This document shows, one piece after another, positions 25,444-33,694 of a DNA stretch of 64,000 nucleotides (the first letter of the stretch is position 1; each line of letters begins with the position of its first letter). Source of the DNA: Pelobacter sp. UBA6093 (lineage in GTDB: Bacteria; Desulfobacterota; Desulfuromonadia; Desulfuromonadales; Syntrophotaleaceae); NCBI GenBank assembly GCA_002435955.1, contig DIWZ01000032.1, positions 62,001-126,000 on the forward strand. Reading direction: 5' to 3'. Position numbers and translations under genes: made by a program. The notes beneath the pieces were generated by a model. The model saw only the letters and a program-made list of their open reading frames with translations, had not been told where the DNA came from and ran no database searches.

Positions 25444-26054
25444 CTGTTCGCACCTTTCCCCTTGCCTGTAGCAGGATTTGCAGCGACAGTGTCGACAAAT
25501 TGAAATGTCGTCGCCTTGCATTCGATGGACAACAAATTCCTGCCATCCGAAACTTTGGCATTACCTAATTTCAAATCACTTAGATTAACTATTCTGGTCA
25601 TATTGCCGACCTGATAGCAGAACATCGCAACCTCATGAAATGATCCGGTCAATCTTAGAGAAACTGGAACTTCGGCATAAAAACCTTTGGTCACAATTGT
25701 CGCGGGCTTGAACTCCACAACCTCTAATCCGGAATTTTTGGCCAGGTCCGATATCCCTACCAGCAAGGAAGGTATTTCTTTTTTATCAGGGAGTTCTTTA
25801 AGAGCAATCTCCAATTGTTTCTGAAGATTTTCATACTCTGCACGAAACTTAGGCAAATCATTGGCAATGCGTCGATTCTCGGCCAAGGTCCGTTCGAGGG
25901 AAATTTTTTGATTCTCCAACCTGTCAAGTTCTTCTTTCATCGGTTGAAAGACTATTAACCAAAAAATCCCAAATATGACCAGACACGAAAGAAGTAAAAA
26001 AAGCAGCTTTTGATAATTGGGAAGGTTAAGGAATTTTTCCACTTTTGGGTTCAT
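25440..26054 (-). CDS. pilO: Pilus assembly protein PilO
   Basis: 204 residues. One membrane span (LLFLLLSCLVIFGIFWLIVF, residues about 17-36), then a coiled coil (EELDRLENQKISLERTLAENRR) and a ferredoxin-like periplasmic domain (LEVVEFKPA, VPVSLRLTGSFHEVAMFCYQVG). It dimerises with PilN in the inner membrane alignment complex. It overlaps both neighbours by ATGA. The pilO-pilN stretch is visibly more AT-rich than the flanking housekeeping genes. Confidence 0.93.
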   Translation of the reverse strand: MNPKVEKFLNLPNYQKLLFLLLSCLVIFGIFWLIVFQPMKEELDRLENQKISLERTLAENRRIANDLPKFRAEYENLQKQLEIALKELPDKKEIPSLLVGISDLAKNSGLEVVEFKPATIVTKGFYAEVPVSLRLTGSFHEVAMFCYQVGNMTRIVNLSDLKLGNAKVSDGRNLLSIECKATTFQFVDTVAANPATGKGKGANR

Positions 26055-26629
26055 ATCTTTAAACCTTCATGGTTGGAATCATTCGATTTTGGAAATTCAG
26101 ATTTGCAATCAACTTCGAAAGATTGCAATTTCACCCCATCTTGTTGTATTTGCTTGGTAATTTTGAGGTCAACATCCCGATAATAGGGCGAAGCTTCGAG
26201 ATTGGTGATAAAACTTGCTACAGTTTTTTCACTGACTCCAACACCAGTAATTTTAATCGTACCGGATGTCTCTTGAAATGTTTCGATCCACAACTTTTCG
26301 GGTAGCATTTTGTTAAGATCGTCAAGCAGGTGAATAGGACCACTCTTCTTGCTTTTAAGATCGGCAAGAACATCAAGCTTTTCCTGATAGTCTTTTTGCT
26401 TTTTTTTAAATTCAGCAACTTCGGCAAGAACTGATTTAAGTGTAGCGATTTCTTGATTGTAAACCTCAATTGATTTCTTTGTTTTTACTGTATGAATCTT
26501 CAAATTCACATAAACCGCAAAGCAGCCCAGGATGGCCAATATCATCGCGGAACTAAAGTAAAAAATCTCTCGCTGGAACTTGGCACGTTTTTGCGCAGCC
26601 CTGACAGGCAGCAGGTTAATATGTATCAT
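26051..26629 (-). CDS. pilN: Pilus assembly protein PilN
   Basis: 192 residues. MIHINLLPVR is the short cytoplasmic motif that binds PilM. A membrane span follows at about 23-44, then a coiled coil (IATLKSVLAEVAEFKKKQKDYQ) and a periplasmic domain with KITGVGVSEKTVASFITNLEA. It overlaps pilM and pilO by four bases each, so translation is coupled. Confidence 0.94.
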   Translation of the reverse strand: MIHINLLPVRAAQKRAKFQREIFYFSSAMILAILGCFAVYVNLKIHTVKTKKSIEVYNQEIATLKSVLAEVAEFKKKQKDYQEKLDVLADLKSKKSGPIHLLDDLNKMLPEKLWIETFQETSGTIKITGVGVSEKTVASFITNLEASPYYRDVDLKITKQIQQDGVKLQSFEVDCKSEFPKSNDSNHEGLKI

Positions 26630-27690
26630 TTGTCGCCAAGCCTCCTCATCGCAAGACCAACGCCTATGGCCAAAAATGGCGATACGGACTCCACGTATTC
26701 CACATCAAATTTACTGCTATCTATAGACACATTGCGAAGCGGATTCATGATTTCAACAGGCGTGCCAAGCCTTTTCTGAAGTATATTGACAAGGCCGGGT
26801 GTCTTAACAACTCCACCGGACAAGTAAACTCTTCCAACCTTCTGATCGGAAGATGTCGCAGCAAAAAAATCCAGAGACCTTTGAATCTCCTGCGAAAGGT
26901 GATCCATGGCATCTGAAATGATGTCATTCAAAATTTGAGGATGAATCTCGTCAATACTTCCGCCAAGCTTGGCCAACTCTGCCTCATCGCTGTTTACTCC
27001 AAGGCGCTTTTGGATTTCTTCATTAAACATGTTCCCGCCGACCTGAATATCACGAGTGAAAACAGACCTTCCGTCTTGAAGGATATTAATGGTCATCGTA
27101 TTGGCACCGATATCAATCAAAGCGACGATATCGCCTTCTTGTTGATAGTTGGCTTGATAGACGTTTTCCAGTGCGAAACCGTCTATATCCATAATCACCG
27201 GATTAAGTCCACACTCATTGAATACCGACAAGTAGTCATCGATAAAATCCTTTTTTGCTGCAACAAGCAAAACCTTGGTCTGAGAGGGATCCTTTGGGTC
27301 AGGTCCGAGAACCTGAAAATCAAGGTTGACATCAGATATCTCAAAGGGAATGTATTGTTCCGCTTCCCATTCAATGGACGCCTCAATCTCCTCGTTGGTC
27401 ATCATGGGCATGAAAATATTCCGGATGATGACAGAGTGACCCGAAACCGAGGTTGCGACATTTTTTGTCGTTACCGACTGGCTTTCCACCAGGTTACGAA
27501 TGCACTGTGCAACGGCTGCCGAATCCATAATGGTATGATCTACTATCGCCTCAGCCGGCAACTGTCCTATACCGAGATTAACCAGATGATATTCTCCCCT
27601 GACCAGCTTGAGCTGAACCAGCTTAATCGATCTGGTCCCGATATCGACACCGATAATCTCTTCGCTCTCTCCAAATAGTCCAAAAAACAT
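26626..27690 (-). CDS. pilM: Actin-like pilus assembly ATPase PilM
   Basis: 354 residues. Actin-fold motifs: IIGVDIGTRSIKLVQL (phosphate 1), ALIDIGANTMTINIL (phosphate 2) and VYLSGGVVKTPGLVNIL (adenosine). It lies on the cytoplasmic side and binds the PilN tail. It heads the pilMNOPQ operon. Upstream on the - strand a TATACT (27722-27717) might be a -10 box, but no good -35 is seen. Confidence 0.95.
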   Translation of the reverse strand: MFFGLFGESEEIIGVDIGTRSIKLVQLKLVRGEYHLVNLGIGQLPAEAIVDHTIMDSAAVAQCIRNLVESQSVTTKNVATSVSGHSVIIRNIFMPMMTNEEIEASIEWEAEQYIPFEISDVNLDFQVLGPDPKDPSQTKVLLVAAKKDFIDDYLSVFNECGLNPVIMDIDGFALENVYQANYQQEGDIVALIDIGANTMTINILQDGRSVFTRDIQVGGNMFNEEIQKRLGVNSDEAELAKLGGSIDEIHPQILNDIISDAMDHLSQEIQRSLDFFAATSSDQKVGRVYLSGGVVKTPGLVNILQKRLGTPVEIMNPLRNVSIDSSKFDVEYVESVSPFLAIGVGLAMRRLGDK

Positions 27691-28450
27691 TCGCCATCCC
27701 CGCTCTTGAGAAGTTGAGTATAAAGCTATCGCATTTACCCAAAGGTTAAGCTAGAACTGGAAATCTAGACAATTTGCAATATGCATACCCTCAAAAACTT
27801 CCCGACCAAGAAATCCAAAACACTACCAAAAAGAACCAGGATATCGATGGTCTCGAAAAAAGTCATTCCCGAGGGGACGTTGGTCGGGAATCCGGACTGT
27901 AAGCCACTGAAATCCTGGATGCCCGACAGCCTCCCAGGGCATATCGAATCGAATTTGCGGAGGCATCAATATTCACGTCCCCGCTATCGCCAAACAATGT
28001 TCGACTGAACCGTTTCCGACAATATTCTCAAGGCAAACCCCTTGAAACCTTTAATGATATTATAGAATTATAAGATCATGTGTCAACAACTCTGTTTCAG
28101 GGACGACAACATGAAACTTCAACACTATATGCTGTATCGATAAAATTAACATCCACAAGATGTCGTCTGGAATGAAAACAGAAAGCAATTGGGTTATCCG
28201 TCAAAAATAAATTAGTGACTGCTGACTCCCCATTACACCGCCAAAAGCTACAGGTAAAAACAGCTACTCTGATGGTTTGTAAGTAAATCAAAAAGAGTTC
28301 GAAATCATCGTACCTCTTTGTCTTTCCCCCATATAGATTTGGAGAGTTTTTCACCAAGGGAATAATAGACAGGTGTCAAGATTTACTGGAAGTGCGAGAG
28401 TGTTATTGAGTACCCGGGGTAAGCACTGAATCTACCAATCCTGTCAGACC
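27691..28450. other. 760-base gap between pilM and pilD without a convincing gene
   Basis: The region is AT-rich. The longest open frame (about 86 codons, 28097-28357, - strand) lacks recognisable motifs and RBS support. A small hairpin, ATTCCCG (27865-27871) with CGGGAAT (27885-27891), resembles a decayed GTCATTCCCG-type dispersed repeat. The pilM promoter should lie in the first 100 bases. Confidence 0.5.
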
Positions 28451-29236
28451 TCACTTTACAAATATCAGAGAAAGATACCATTCTACAAGAGAAGAGCCAA
28501 AAAGCAGGTATATGACTGCCCCAAGGGCCAAAAATGGTCCAAAGGGAATAGCCAGTTTTCCTCCGGCTCTTTTTACCAGCATGAGAGGAACGCCGACCAT
28601 GGCTCCGCTCAAGGATCCAAGAAAGATCACCGGCAAAACGGCTTTCCATCCCAGAAAAGCCCCGATCATGGCCAACAACTTGACATCCCCCCCGCCCATG
28701 CCTTCCACCTTGGTCAACAGGTAATAGGTCTTGGCGACCAGGTAAAGACTGCCGCCACCCAGCAGAATGCCGAACAAAGAATCTGTCCAAGACAGCCATG
28801 GCACGCAAAAAGATAATAAAAAACCGGCCACCACACCGGGTAAGCTGATGACATCAGGGATGATCTGATGATCCATGTCTATGAACGTAATAACCACCAG
28901 AGAGGCCACAAACAGCCAATAAACCGGGATCACATAAAAACCGCCAAGCCGCAACCCCACAAGGACAAACAAGGCCCCGGTCAAGGCCTCAACCATGGGA
29001 TAACGCATAGGAATGCCGGCACCGCAGGAGGCGCAACGGCCGCGCAGATACAGATAGCTTATGATGGGGATATTTTGATACCAGCGAATGGCGGATTTGC
29101 ATTGAGGGCAGCGTGAAGCTGGTGAAACAATGGACATCCCTTCAGGGATGCGATAAATGCAGACATTGAGAAAGGAGCCGATCACCGCACCTAAAATGAA
29201 ATAGGCTGATGCCGGTAAAAAACTGATTGAGTTCAT
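28451..29236 (-). CDS. pilD: Prepilin peptidase/N-methyltransferase PilD
   Basis: 261 residues. A cytoplasmic loop carries two CxxC pairs (CPQCKSAIRWYQNIPIISYL and CASCGAG), preceded by GSFLNVCIYRIP. The aspartyl protease residues lie in FIDMDHQIIPD and the GGGDVKLLAMIGAFLG motif (GxGD type). About eight membrane spans. It cleaves the Gly|Phe/Ile bond of all prepilins encoded in this window and N-methylates the new end. Confidence 0.95.
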   Translation of the reverse strand: MNSISFLPASAYFILGAVIGSFLNVCIYRIPEGMSIVSPASRCPQCKSAIRWYQNIPIISYLYLRGRCASCGAGIPMRYPMVEALTGALFVLVGLRLGGFYVIPVYWLFVASLVVITFIDMDHQIIPDVISLPGVVAGFLLSFCVPWLSWTDSLFGILLGGGSLYLVAKTYYLLTKVEGMGGGDVKLLAMIGAFLGWKAVLPVIFLGSLSGAMVGVPLMLVKRAGGKLAIPFGPFLALGAVIYLLFGSSLVEWYLSLIFVK

Positions 29237-29306
29237 GGATAAATGATCCTCTGGCGGTCTGAATACACAGCGGAAATCTCAAAAAACAAAACATCGTACA
29301 CGCAAA

Positions 29307-30170
29307 CTACTTACCGTCTTTTGCATAAACCAGATCGCTGGTTGACTGAATACTACCATCATCGGCTATAAAAAAGCTGCCCCCGTAAGGGTCTGCCGGG
29401 ATTTCCGGAATGACACCGCGCCTGACCAAGGCCTGCAAGTCCTTGGGCTCGTCACCGAATTGTTCAAGGTGGTAAGCGACAGCACGTTCCAGGTAAAAAA
29501 TCTTTTCCAATGCTTCAAGACGGGTCTGGTAAAGTTCTCGGGTTTTTTCATCCTCGGTCTTGCTCAGGATGCCACGTAAAAATCCTATAGCGTTTTCGGT
29601 GCGGTTTCCCTTATAGGCCAGGCGTGCCGCCAGGGTTGTAAGCAATGGCATAGCATTGGGTCGCTGCGCCCCCAGCATGAGATATTCAGATGCCTTAACA
29701 TTGTCCTGAAGATAGTAAAAATGATTGAAGCCCAGGTAAAAAGGCAGCATCCAGTCCCAGTCGCGCAAATAGAGACCTTTTTCCAGCATAGTGTTTATTT
29801 TCGGAACCATGGCCGGGTTGCGACTAAGCGAGGCGTTAGCGAAATAATAAGGATCGAAAAAATACGGGTCGAGGTCAGTGGCAGCATCGAGCAGAGCAAA
29901 AACCTGCTGCCAAACCTGCTCTTTCTCAGCATCTTCCACCCGCTGTTCAAGGGTACGACCAAAGGTCACCAAACCCTTCAAAAAATAAATATCTGCCGCC
30001 AACCCTCGAAACTCGCCGGCAATCAGCCTGAGCAGCGGTCCCGGCAACACGTAACCTGAGTCTTGCGGCTGAGGAAGAACACGTTGCGCACGGCTGGTAT
30101 TTTCAAGCAAAAAAACATGCGCCATGCCCAGGCAAATCAGCAATAAAACGCCAACAGCAACCCGCCTCAC
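29307..30170 (-). CDS. Membrane-anchored TPR-like protein of the pilus ABC set (PilG-position)
   Basis: 287 residues from a GTG that overlaps the permease stop (GTGA) and follows GAAGGGAG. An N-terminal membrane anchor (VAVGVLLLICLGMAHVFLL) is followed by helical repeats: LLRLIAGEFRGLAADIYFL, LDAATDLDPYFFDPYYFANA, LLTTLAARLAYKGNRTENAIGFL. The C-terminus ends PYGGSFFIADDGSI. In Myxococcus the genes pilG, pilH and pilI sit between pilA and pilD and are needed for pilus export. This gene occupies the same neighbourhood, but equivalence to PilG is based on position. Confidence 0.6.
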   Translation of the reverse strand: MRRVAVGVLLLICLGMAHVFLLENTSRAQRVLPQPQDSGYVLPGPLLRLIAGEFRGLAADIYFLKGLVTFGRTLEQRVEDAEKEQVWQQVFALLDAATDLDPYFFDPYYFANASLSRNPAMVPKINTMLEKGLYLRDWDWMLPFYLGFNHFYYLQDNVKASEYLMLGAQRPNAMPLLTTLAARLAYKGNRTENAIGFLRGILSKTEDEKTRELYQTRLEALEKIFYLERAVAYHLEQFGDEPKDLQALVRRGVIPEIPADPYGGSFFIADDGSIQSTSDLVYAKDGK

Positions 30171-30979
30171 GGAAACTCCCTTCGCGAAAATATCAGACCG
30201 GCCAGAAACACTATCATGATAGTGTAGACCAAGCCATAAGCTATCGTACCGGCCAGGTAGGTCCAAGGGATTTCCAGGTTATGGGCCGCCTGAATTTTTA
30301 TATCGAACAGTGAAAGATTTGGAAACATATAATAAGCAGCTTTGACCAAACGCACGGTAGCAGCCGACACTTCAATACCCACGGCTTCCGGTGCTTCAAC
30401 CAATGCCTTGATGGCAGACACGCCATGACCGATGAAATAACTCACCACGGTCAAAACGAGAGTCACAAAGGAACTGGTGGTAAAAGAGGCAAATAAAAAA
30501 CTCAAAGCTGCCAGCAAAACAAGCATCAGAGCAATCAGCGCAAGCGCCCATAACACCGGTTCCCAGGCGAATCTGGGAAAATAATTGGGAAAGGCGAACC
30601 TGACCGAACCAATGGACAGCAGTGCGCAACCACCCAGGGAAGCGACCGCCGTAAAAATCAGCAAGGTCATGCCTACGAATTTGCCCCAGATGTATTGGCC
30701 ACGCGAAATGGGCCGGGCCAGGACCATGTAAATGGTGCGACGGTCAAGATCCTTGGCCAGCAGATTGATTCCGACAAACAGGACCAGCAACAAACCGGAA
30801 AAGGACACCGCCGACAGCGCGATATCGACAGCAACCTTACCGACTTCCTGCATAATCATGCCGCAGATAAGAAAGTTGGCGGCAAATAGAAGCAGAGCCA
30901 ATAAAAAAATGCCGTAAATTGCCCGATTACGGATTCCTTCCTTAAACGTAATGACAGCCAGCGGCCAGATCGCTTTCAT
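30167..30979 (-). CDS. ABC-2 type permease (PilI-like)
   Basis: 270 residues with six predicted spans: AIYGIFLLALLLFAANFL, ALSAVSFSGLLLVLFVGINL, TLLIFTAVASLGGCALL, ALIALMLVLLAALSFLFA, FVTLVLTVVSYFIGHGV, and a last one near the C-terminus. KDLDRRTIYMVLARPISR is the typical cytoplasmic loop of NosY/ABC-2 permeases. It is coupled to the ATPase (ATGA) and to the TPR gene (GTGA). The substrate is unknown. Confidence 0.8.
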   Translation of the reverse strand: MKAIWPLAVITFKEGIRNRAIYGIFLLALLLFAANFLICGMIMQEVGKVAVDIALSAVSFSGLLLVLFVGINLLAKDLDRRTIYMVLARPISRGQYIWGKFVGMTLLIFTAVASLGGCALLSIGSVRFAFPNYFPRFAWEPVLWALALIALMLVLLAALSFLFASFTTSSFVTLVLTVVSYFIGHGVSAIKALVEAPEAVGIEVSAATVRLVKAAYYMFPNLSLFDIKIQAAHNLEIPWTYLAGTIAYGLVYTIMIVFLAGLIFSRREFP

Positions 30980-31719
30980 AACACCACCTCCACATCTGCC
31001 GCTGCAATGGTGCGCAAAAAGACATCTTCAAGGGTTTCACCTGAAGGCACTACCTCAGCCAGGTTGCCAGAAAGACGTAAGCGACCTTCGGCTACAATAC
31101 CGATGCGGTCTGAGAACCTCTCGATGTCATTGAGAATATGGGAGGAAAAAAACACCGTCTTGCCCTGCTCTTTCAACTCAAGGATCAGGTCACCGACCAT
31201 CTTTCGACCCATTGGATCAAGGCCGCTCATAGGCTCGTCAAGTATAACCACCTCAGGATCGTGAACCAGCGCCAACGCCAGTCCGGCGCGCTGTACCATA
31301 CCCTTGGAATAAGTCCGCAGATGCCGCTTACGCGCCTCCAGCAAACCTACCCGTTCGAGTATTTGGGGGATTCTGGCCTTGAGAAGAGGCTTCTTAACCC
31401 CGGAGGCCCTTCCGCCAAACCATAGCAATTCCTCTGCTGAAAGGTAATCGTAAAAATAAGGATTCTCAGGAAGATAACCGATTTTTTGCCGGACTTTGGC
31501 ATCCCGGACATCGCTGCCGAGAATGGTCGCCTGCCCTGTATCCGGTCGGATCAGATTGAGCAGTACTTTAATAGTGGTCGATTTTCCTGCGCCGTTTGGT
31601 CCGAGAAAACCGAACACTTCTCCTTTCCGAATCGTCAGGGAAAGGTCTATAAGCGCTCGAACCTTCTTTCCACGAAGACCCTCCTTGAATATTTTGGAAA
31701 TAGAATCGACTTCTATCAT
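30976..31719 (-). CDS. ABC transporter ATPase (PilH-like)
   Basis: 247 residues from ATG 31719; a TTG eight codons upstream is possible. Walker A GFLGPNGAGKST, Q-loop YLPENPYFYDYL, signature YSKGMVQRAGLALAL (degenerate SGG as in ABC-2 exporters), Walker B VVILDEPMSGLDP and H-loop FFSSHI. It forms an exporter with the permease. Located between the two pilin genes and pilD, matching pilH of Myxococcus in position and family. Confidence 0.8.
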   Translation of the reverse strand: MIEVDSISKIFKEGLRGKKVRALIDLSLTIRKGEVFGFLGPNGAGKSTTIKVLLNLIRPDTGQATILGSDVRDAKVRQKIGYLPENPYFYDYLSAEELLWFGGRASGVKKPLLKARIPQILERVGLLEARKRHLRTYSKGMVQRAGLALALVHDPEVVILDEPMSGLDPMGRKMVGDLILELKEQGKTVFFSSHILNDIERFSDRIGIVAEGRLRLSGNLAEVVPSGETLEDVFLRTIAAADVEVVL

Positions 31720-31846
31720 GGCAGAGGCATTCCTTCCGGGCAAGGATGGGGACAGACAAACAATAGTTGGTCTTATATAACAAAAAATGAATAGGAATTA
31801 AAGATATTCTGAATACTACATCGAGAGAATGGGAAGTAATTCAGGT

Positions 31847-32395
31847 TCACAAAAGGGACCAGCCGGGGAAATCAAGCGTATTAGGCACCGAAGGGACCGT
31901 TACCCCGGTGGCGGCAAGAGAACGGTTAGCCACACTACCCAGGAAATAAGTGCCGGTGACATCGCTGTCACTACCGTAAATACGGATGCCATGCAAATGC
32001 TTGGATAACAAAGTGAATGACTTTCCGGTCGTACCATCGGTATTCGCTACAAGGCTGACATTGTTACTCAAGCTGAGTTGTAAAAAAGATTTTACACCGG
32101 CAATACCATAGTGACTCAAACCCGGTCCCAAGAGAATAAGACCATTGCCATGGGCTGCAACCGCTCCACCTGCGTTGGTGGTCAATCCGAATTCCTGCCA
32201 ATCGGTTGCCATGCTGCCCTGGGTCTTTTGCAGATTATTTAAATCAGAGAGGGCCACGGCATTAAAAGCTCTCAATCGGTAAGCAGCGAACTCGGGAATG
32301 GCTAAAGTGGCCAGTATCCCGATTATCGCTACTACAATGAGCAACTCAATCAAAGAAAAGCCTCTGCAATTCCGTGCATTCGAACGCAGTATCAC
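31847..32395 (-). CDS. Second long type IV pilin (PilA paralogue)
   Basis: 182 residues from a GTG with GAAGGG upstream. The prepilin site is CRG|FSLIELLIVVAIIGILATLAIPEFAAYR with Glu at mature position 5. The globular part has ALSDLNNLQKTQGSMATDWQEFG and SKHLHGIRIYGSDSDVTGTYF. These segments match the neighbouring PilA position by position (DWQQFG; AKHLQGDRTYAVDSDTTATYF), so the two arose by duplication, with the same total length of 182. No sigma-54 promoter is seen in the 186-base gap; expression may depend on a different signal or on readthrough past the pilA terminator. Confidence 0.88.
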   Translation of the reverse strand: MILRSNARNCRGFSLIELLIVVAIIGILATLAIPEFAAYRLRAFNAVALSDLNNLQKTQGSMATDWQEFGLTTNAGGAVAAHGNGLILLGPGLSHYGIAGVKSFLQLSLSNNVSLVANTDGTTGKSFTLLSKHLHGIRIYGSDSDVTGTYFLGSVANRSLAATGVTVPSVPNTLDFPGWSLL

Positions 32396-32516
32396 TTCAG
32401 GAACCCTTCAAAATTTAAATGGAATCAAATAATTATCCATCACTTGGAAACAACATAACATTGTCCCCCCCCTGGAGACATCGGCCCCCTTGCTCACTAC
32501 ACCGAAAAGCAGGTGG

Positions 32517-32542
32517 AAAAAAAGGCCGGCACAAGGCCGGCC
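32517..32542 (-). terminator. Intrinsic terminator downstream of pilA
   Basis: GGCCGG (32524-32529) and CCGGCC (32537-32542) form the stem; on the - strand seven T residues follow. It lies 40 bases after the pilA stop and before the second pilin. Confidence 0.9.
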
Positions 32543-32581
32543 ATTCTTAAACAATCAAACTGCGCATTAACTAAGGAATCT

Positions 32582-33130
32582 TTACATTGCCTGCCAAGTA
32601 CCGACACCATCATATTCATCAGCGGCGGAAGCTGCTGCGGTGACATCAGTAAGAACCAAAGCAGTACCGACTGCAATCCCACTGGGGTCAAAATAGGTGG
32701 CGGTCGTATCGCTATCCACCGCGTAGGTCCGGTCCCCTTGGAGGTGCTTTGCTTCGGCGTTGAAAGCATCACCGGTCGCACTGATGACCGCAGCTAAGGT
32801 AACATTATTACTGATGCCGATCTGCAAGAGTTCACCAGCGGTGCCACTGGTAATAACCTCGGTGGTCGAAGCAGGACCAGTCAAAATTACGTTAGTGCCC
32901 AGAGTGCCACTAGCAGCGGTGTAGCCGAATTGCTGCCAGTCGGTGAAAAAAGCAGCCTGGGATTTCTGAATATTGACAACATCGTTGGTTGCAGCGGAGT
33001 TAAAGGCGCGTTGACGATACGCGGCAAACTGAGGAATGGCGATGGCGGCCAAAATACCGATGATCGCTACAACGATCAGCAGTTCGATAAGGGTGAAACC
33101 CTTTTCGCTCTTACGAAGCTGTTTTAACAT
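32582..33130 (-). CDS. pilA: Major type IV pilin PilA, long form
   Basis: 182 residues. Short leader MLKQLRKSEKG, then FTLIELLIVVAIIGILAAIA with Glu5, followed by IPQFAAYRQRAFNSAATNDV. Unlike the roughly 60-residue truncated pilins of Geobacter, it carries a full C-terminal domain (LLQIGISNNVTLAAVISATG, DGVGTWQAM). It has no cysteine pair in the mature part. It has a sigma-54 promoter and a strong terminator of its own. It follows pilR, the expected activator. Confidence 0.93.
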   Translation of the reverse strand: MLKQLRKSEKGFTLIELLIVVAIIGILAAIAIPQFAAYRQRAFNSAATNDVVNIQKSQAAFFTDWQQFGYTAASGTLGTNVILTGPASTTEVITSGTAGELLQIGISNNVTLAAVISATGDAFNAEAKHLQGDRTYAVDSDTTATYFDPSGIAVGTALVLTDVTAAASAADEYDGVGTWQAM

Positions 33131-33228
33131 GATGATTCTCCTTTTTTCGGTTAAATGTCGGAAACGACCATTCGCTCCCTGGTTTATAGGTTGACTGCAG
33201 AGATTTTTCTAAACTCGGTTGAATCAAG

Positions 33229-33247
33229 ATGCATCCGTCGTGCCAAA
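33229..33247 (-). promoter_or_regulatory. pilA: Sigma-54 promoter of pilA
   Basis: On the - strand TTGGCACG, ACGG, ATGCA: GG at 33244-33243, ten bases, GC at 33232-33231. The start should be near 33219, about 89 bases before the pilA ATG. PilR, encoded just upstream, is the expected activator. Confidence 0.88.
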
Positions 33248-33487
33248 AATAGCTTTAAAATAAAAGGGATGTAACTCGCTTGTTTTGCAAGAGCTTTCTC
33301 CGAACGCTATTACCACACAACCAAAATTCATAAACAATGACTCACGAAAGCAACAATCCGCGTCAGTCACTGATGACGTAAATTGTCACAATGGTCTTTC
33401 TCGCTATTCGGTGTATTCTCAAGTTGCCCCAATTCTTCGAAAGCCGGTGCATCGCTGGCGCGTAGTGGACAACCAAATTTATTTTTT

Positions 33488-33591
33488 ACCACGAAGGACA
33501 CGAAGATCACGAAGAATTTACAATAAAACAAACCCTTATGGATTTCTCTTGCCTTGGTTTTCCCCTTCGTGCTCTTCGTGTCCTTCGTGGT
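33488..33591. repeat. CACGAAG-type intergenic inverted repeat
   Basis: The arms 33488-33514 and 33565-33591 are nearly exact reverse complements (ACCACGAAGGACACGAAG... against ...CTTCGTGTCCTTCGTGGT), with 50 bases between. It lies in the 564-base pilR-pilA gap. The rest of that gap holds the pilA promoter and nothing else I can recognise. Confidence 0.85.
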
Positions 33592-33694
33592 TCAAGCTCT
33601 TAGATTCTGTTTTTTTCCTCAGAGTCCCAAGAGGACACAAAGTACAAAACGGTCGAAGGGGAGTTTTCCTTGGCGACTTCACACGAGACGAGCG

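Noticed and set aside
28097..28357. Open frame of 86 codons on the - strand between pilD and pilM
   Set aside because: No RBS, no recognisable domain, and composition like the surrounding AT-rich non-coding sequence.
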